15,857 bases of DNA from SIG636 sp045604285 (GTDB lineage Bacteria; Bacillota; Clostridia; Oscillospirales; CAG-382): NCBI GenBank assembly GCA_045604285.1, contig JAZUNS010000106.1, positions 1 through 15,857 of the forward strand, in the 5' to 3' direction. Every line of letters starts with the position of its first letter. Position 1 is the stretch's first letter. A program made the translations under genes and the position numbers. This document shows, piece after piece, positions 13,962-15,857 of this stretch. The notes beneath the pieces are model-generated. The model was not told the origin of the DNA and searched no databases. It saw only the letters and a program-made list of their open reading frames with translations.

Positions 13962-13982
13962 TAATTTAGGAGGAATTGGCTG

Positions 13983-15773
13983 ATGACCATTACAAACGAT
14001 ATTAAGTATATTGGCGTTAACGATCACAAAATTGACCTTTTTGAAGGGCAGTACGTTGTGCCTAACGGAATGTCTTATAATTCCTACGCCGTTATTGACG
14101 AAAAAGTTGCCATTATGGATACGGTTGACGCCGCATTCACCCACGAGTGGCTGGATAACATACAAAACACCCTTGGTAACAGAAAGCCCGATTATCTTGT
14201 TGTTCAGCATATGGAGCCTGACCATTCTGCCAACATTATGAACTTTGTTAAGGCGTATCCCGACGTTACGGTGGTATCCTCTGACAAGGCGTATAAAATG
14301 ATGAAGAACTTTTTCGGTACCGATTTTGCCGAAAAGCGAATTGTGGTTGCAGAGGGCGACAGCCTAAGCCTTGGCAAGCACGTGCTTAACTTTGTGGCGG
14401 CACCCATGGTGCATTGGCCCGAGGTTATAGTTACCTATGACAGCACCGATAAGGTTTTGTTTTCTGCCGACGGCTTTGGCAAATTCGGCGCCCTTGACGT
14501 GGAAGAAGATTGGGCGTGTGAGGCAAGACGCTATTATATAGGCATTGTAGGCAAATACGGCGCACAGGTGCAAAACCTGCTTAAAAAAGCGGCGGGGCTT
14601 GATATTGAAATCATCTGCCCGCTTCACGGGCCCGTGCTTAAGGAAAACCTTGGCTACTACATTAATCTTTACGACACCTGGTCCGCCTATCAGCCTGAGG
14701 AAGACGGCATAGTTATTGCCTACACCTCGGTTTACGGCAACACCAAGAAGGCGGTTATGCTGTTAGCAGAAAAGCTTAAGGCTAAGGGCTGCCCCAAGGT
14801 TGTGGTAAACGACCTTGCCCGCTGCGATATGGCAGAGGCGGTTGAGGATGCCTTTAGATACAGCAAGCTGGTTTTGGCGACCACCACCTATAACGCAGAG
14901 ATATTCCCCTTTATGAGGGACTTTATACACCATCTTACCGAGCGTAATTACAGTAACCGCACCGTTGCCTTTATAGAAAACGGCAGCTGGGCGCCCCTTG
15001 CCGCAAAAATTATGAGGAATATGCTGGACAACAGCAAAAACCTTAATTTTGCGGATACCACGGTTAAGATACTTTCTGCTTTGAACGACGAAAGCACCGA
15101 GCAGCTTGAAAAGCTTAGCGACGAGCTGTGCATGGACTATTTGGCACGCCAAAGCTCCACCGCCAACAAAAATGACTTTAAGGCGCTGTTTAACATCGGT
15201 TACGGCTTGTACGTGGTTACCAGCAACGACGGCAAAAAGGATAACGGCCTTATAGTGAATACCGTTACCCAGGTTACCAATACTCCTAACAGAGTTGCCG
15301 TTACCATAAATAAAGAGAATTATTCCCACCACGTTATTAAGCAGACCGGCAAGATGAACGTTAACTGCCTTACGGTGGACGCCCCCTTTGCCGTATTTGA
15401 AAAGTTTGGCTTTGTAAGCGGCAGAAACGTGGATAAGTTTGCGGAATGCGAGCCGTTGCGTTCCGATAACGGGCTTGTTTTCTTGCCCAGACACATTAAT
15501 TCCTTTATGTCCCTTAAGGTAGAGCAGTATATTGACCTTGATACCCACGGTATGTTTATTTGCTCTGTTACCGAGCTTAGAGTTATCTCTGACAAGGAGA
15601 CTATGACCTACACCTATTATCAGAACAATGTTAAGCCTAAGCCTCAAACCGAGGGCAAAAAGGGCTACGTGTGCAAGATTTGCGGCTATATTCACGAGGA
15701 AGAGACCCTACCCGATGATTTTATATGCCCGCTTTGCAAGCACGGCGCTTCTGATTTTGAGCCGATACAGTAA
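13983..15773 (+). CDS. Flavodiiron protein fused to flavin reductase and rubredoxin domains
   Basis: This is a 596-residue, four-domain flavoprotein. Residues 1-240 are a metallo-beta-lactamase-like diiron domain with all usual ligands: H76, E78, D80 (HMEPDHS), H144, D163 and H215 (PLHGP). About 243-390 is a flavodoxin domain with the FMN phosphate loop TSVYGNT (248-254). About 400-545 is a flavin-reductase (FMN-binding split-barrel) domain (FNIGYGLYVVTS, NTVTQVTNTPNRVAVTI). Residues 562-596 are a short rubredoxin: CKIC (564-567) and CPLC (582-585) with 14 residues between pairs, like the rubrerythrin-type domain. Flavodiiron proteins reduce O2 to water and/or NO to N2O in anaerobes. The fusion suggests a self-contained NAD(P)H-to-diiron electron path; selectivity is unknown. 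Shine-Dalgarno AGGAGG lies nine bases upstream. No promoter is seen in the 21-base gap, so it is probably cotranscribed with the lipid-sugar genes. Confidence 0.95.
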   Translation: MTITNDIKYIGVNDHKIDLFEGQYVVPNGMSYNSYAVIDEKVAIMDTVDAAFTHEWLDNIQNTLGNRKPDYLVVQHMEPDHSANIMNFVKAYPDVTVVSSDKAYKMMKNFFGTDFAEKRIVVAEGDSLSLGKHVLNFVAAPMVHWPEVIVTYDSTDKVLFSADGFGKFGALDVEEDWACEARRYYIGIVGKYGAQVQNLLKKAAGLDIEIICPLHGPVLKENLGYYINLYDTWSAYQPEEDGIVIAYTSVYGNTKKAVMLLAEKLKAKGCPKVVVNDLARCDMAEAVEDAFRYSKLVLATTTYNAEIFPFMRDFIHHLTERNYSNRTVAFIENGSWAPLAAKIMRNMLDNSKNLNFADTTVKILSALNDESTEQLEKLSDELCMDYLARQSSTANKNDFKALFNIGYGLYVVTSNDGKKDNGLIVNTVTQVTNTPNRVAVTINKENYSHHVIKQTGKMNVNCLTVDAPFAVFEKFGFVSGRNVDKFAECEPLRSDNGLVFLPRHINSFMSLKVEQYIDLDTHGMFICSVTELRVISDKETMTYTYYQNNVKPKPQTEGKKGYVCKICGYIHEEETLPDDFICPLCKHGASDFEPIQ

Positions 15774-15827
15774 ACGCACAGAGTGCTGAGAAAGAGTGCA
15801 GACGAAACTAACCGAGGCGAAAAAACA

Positions 15828-15854
15828 CCCCACAAAAACTCTGTTTTTGTGGGG
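15828..15854. terminator. Strong hairpin at the right edge, probable terminator
   Basis: CCCCACAAAAAC (15828-15839) pairs perfectly with GTTTTTGTGGGG (15843-15854) with a three-base loop. It lies 54 bases after the flavodiiron stop. On the minus strand the stem is followed by TGTTTTTT (from the A6 run at 15820-15825), so it can end transcription arriving from the right. The plus-strand tail is cut by the window edge. Confidence 0.7.
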
Positions 15855-15857
15855 ACC

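Noticed and set aside
14763..15695. 310-codon open frame on the minus strand opposite the flavodiiron gene
   Set aside because: The plus-strand protein has intact domains and catalytic residues throughout. The antisense frame has no Shine-Dalgarno, no recognisable fold and low-complexity composition, as expected from codon bias of the real gene.

Overview
The window looks like chromosomal DNA of an anaerobic Bacillota bacterium, probably a gut-type Clostridia (Oscillospirales or Christensenellales-like). This is inferred, not proven, from five signs: SpoVT/AbrB-type sequence, strong Shine-Dalgarno sites, sigma-A-type promoters with TGn-extended -10 boxes, a TPNTGD-type cell-wall sorting signal with a helical stalk typical of gut Firmicutes surface proteins, and a multidomain flavodiiron oxygen-detoxification protein. 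No tRNA, rRNA, CRISPR array, transposase or phage gene is visible.

Positions 1-2340 are AT-rich and hold small genes: the 3' end of a glycine-zipper-like membrane protein (+), a very short AbrB/SpoVT-like protein with an abnormal C-terminus (-), a PHP-family phosphoesterase (+), a small four-helix membrane protein (-) and a ribbon-helix-helix regulator (+). The last two diverge from a compact shared promoter region. Three related GC-rich palindromes sit at the gene ends here. Two of them contain the stop codon and last three codons of unrelated genes, and the third differs by compensatory base-pair changes.

Positions 2394-9311 (-) are one 2305-residue secreted protein: signal peptide, Calx-beta-like modules, a long beta-rich ectodomain with one Asp-box, two CARDB-like modules, a helical stalk and a C-terminal sorting signal. 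It is a wall-anchored surface protein of unknown ligand. Upstream, a TetR regulator (-) diverges from a MATE efflux pump (+), which is followed after 2 bases by a MmcQ/YjbR protein.

Positions 12084-15773 (+) look like one operon with a consensus promoter and a leader that can fold into two hairpins. It encodes a GtrB/ArnC-like polyprenyl-phosphate glycosyltransferase and two overlapping EamA/SMR-type half-transporters (ArnE/ArnF-like, a likely lipid-linked-sugar flippase). These are followed 21 bases later by a flavodiiron protein with flavodoxin, flavin-reductase and short rubredoxin domains. The GT-C transferase expected to use the flipped sugar is not in view. A perfect 12-bp hairpin closes the window.

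I do not see a clear, self-contained new defence or mobile system. The best leads are the palindrome family, the giant surface protein, the structured leader, and the pairing of lipid-sugar genes with an oxygen-reducing flavoprotein.
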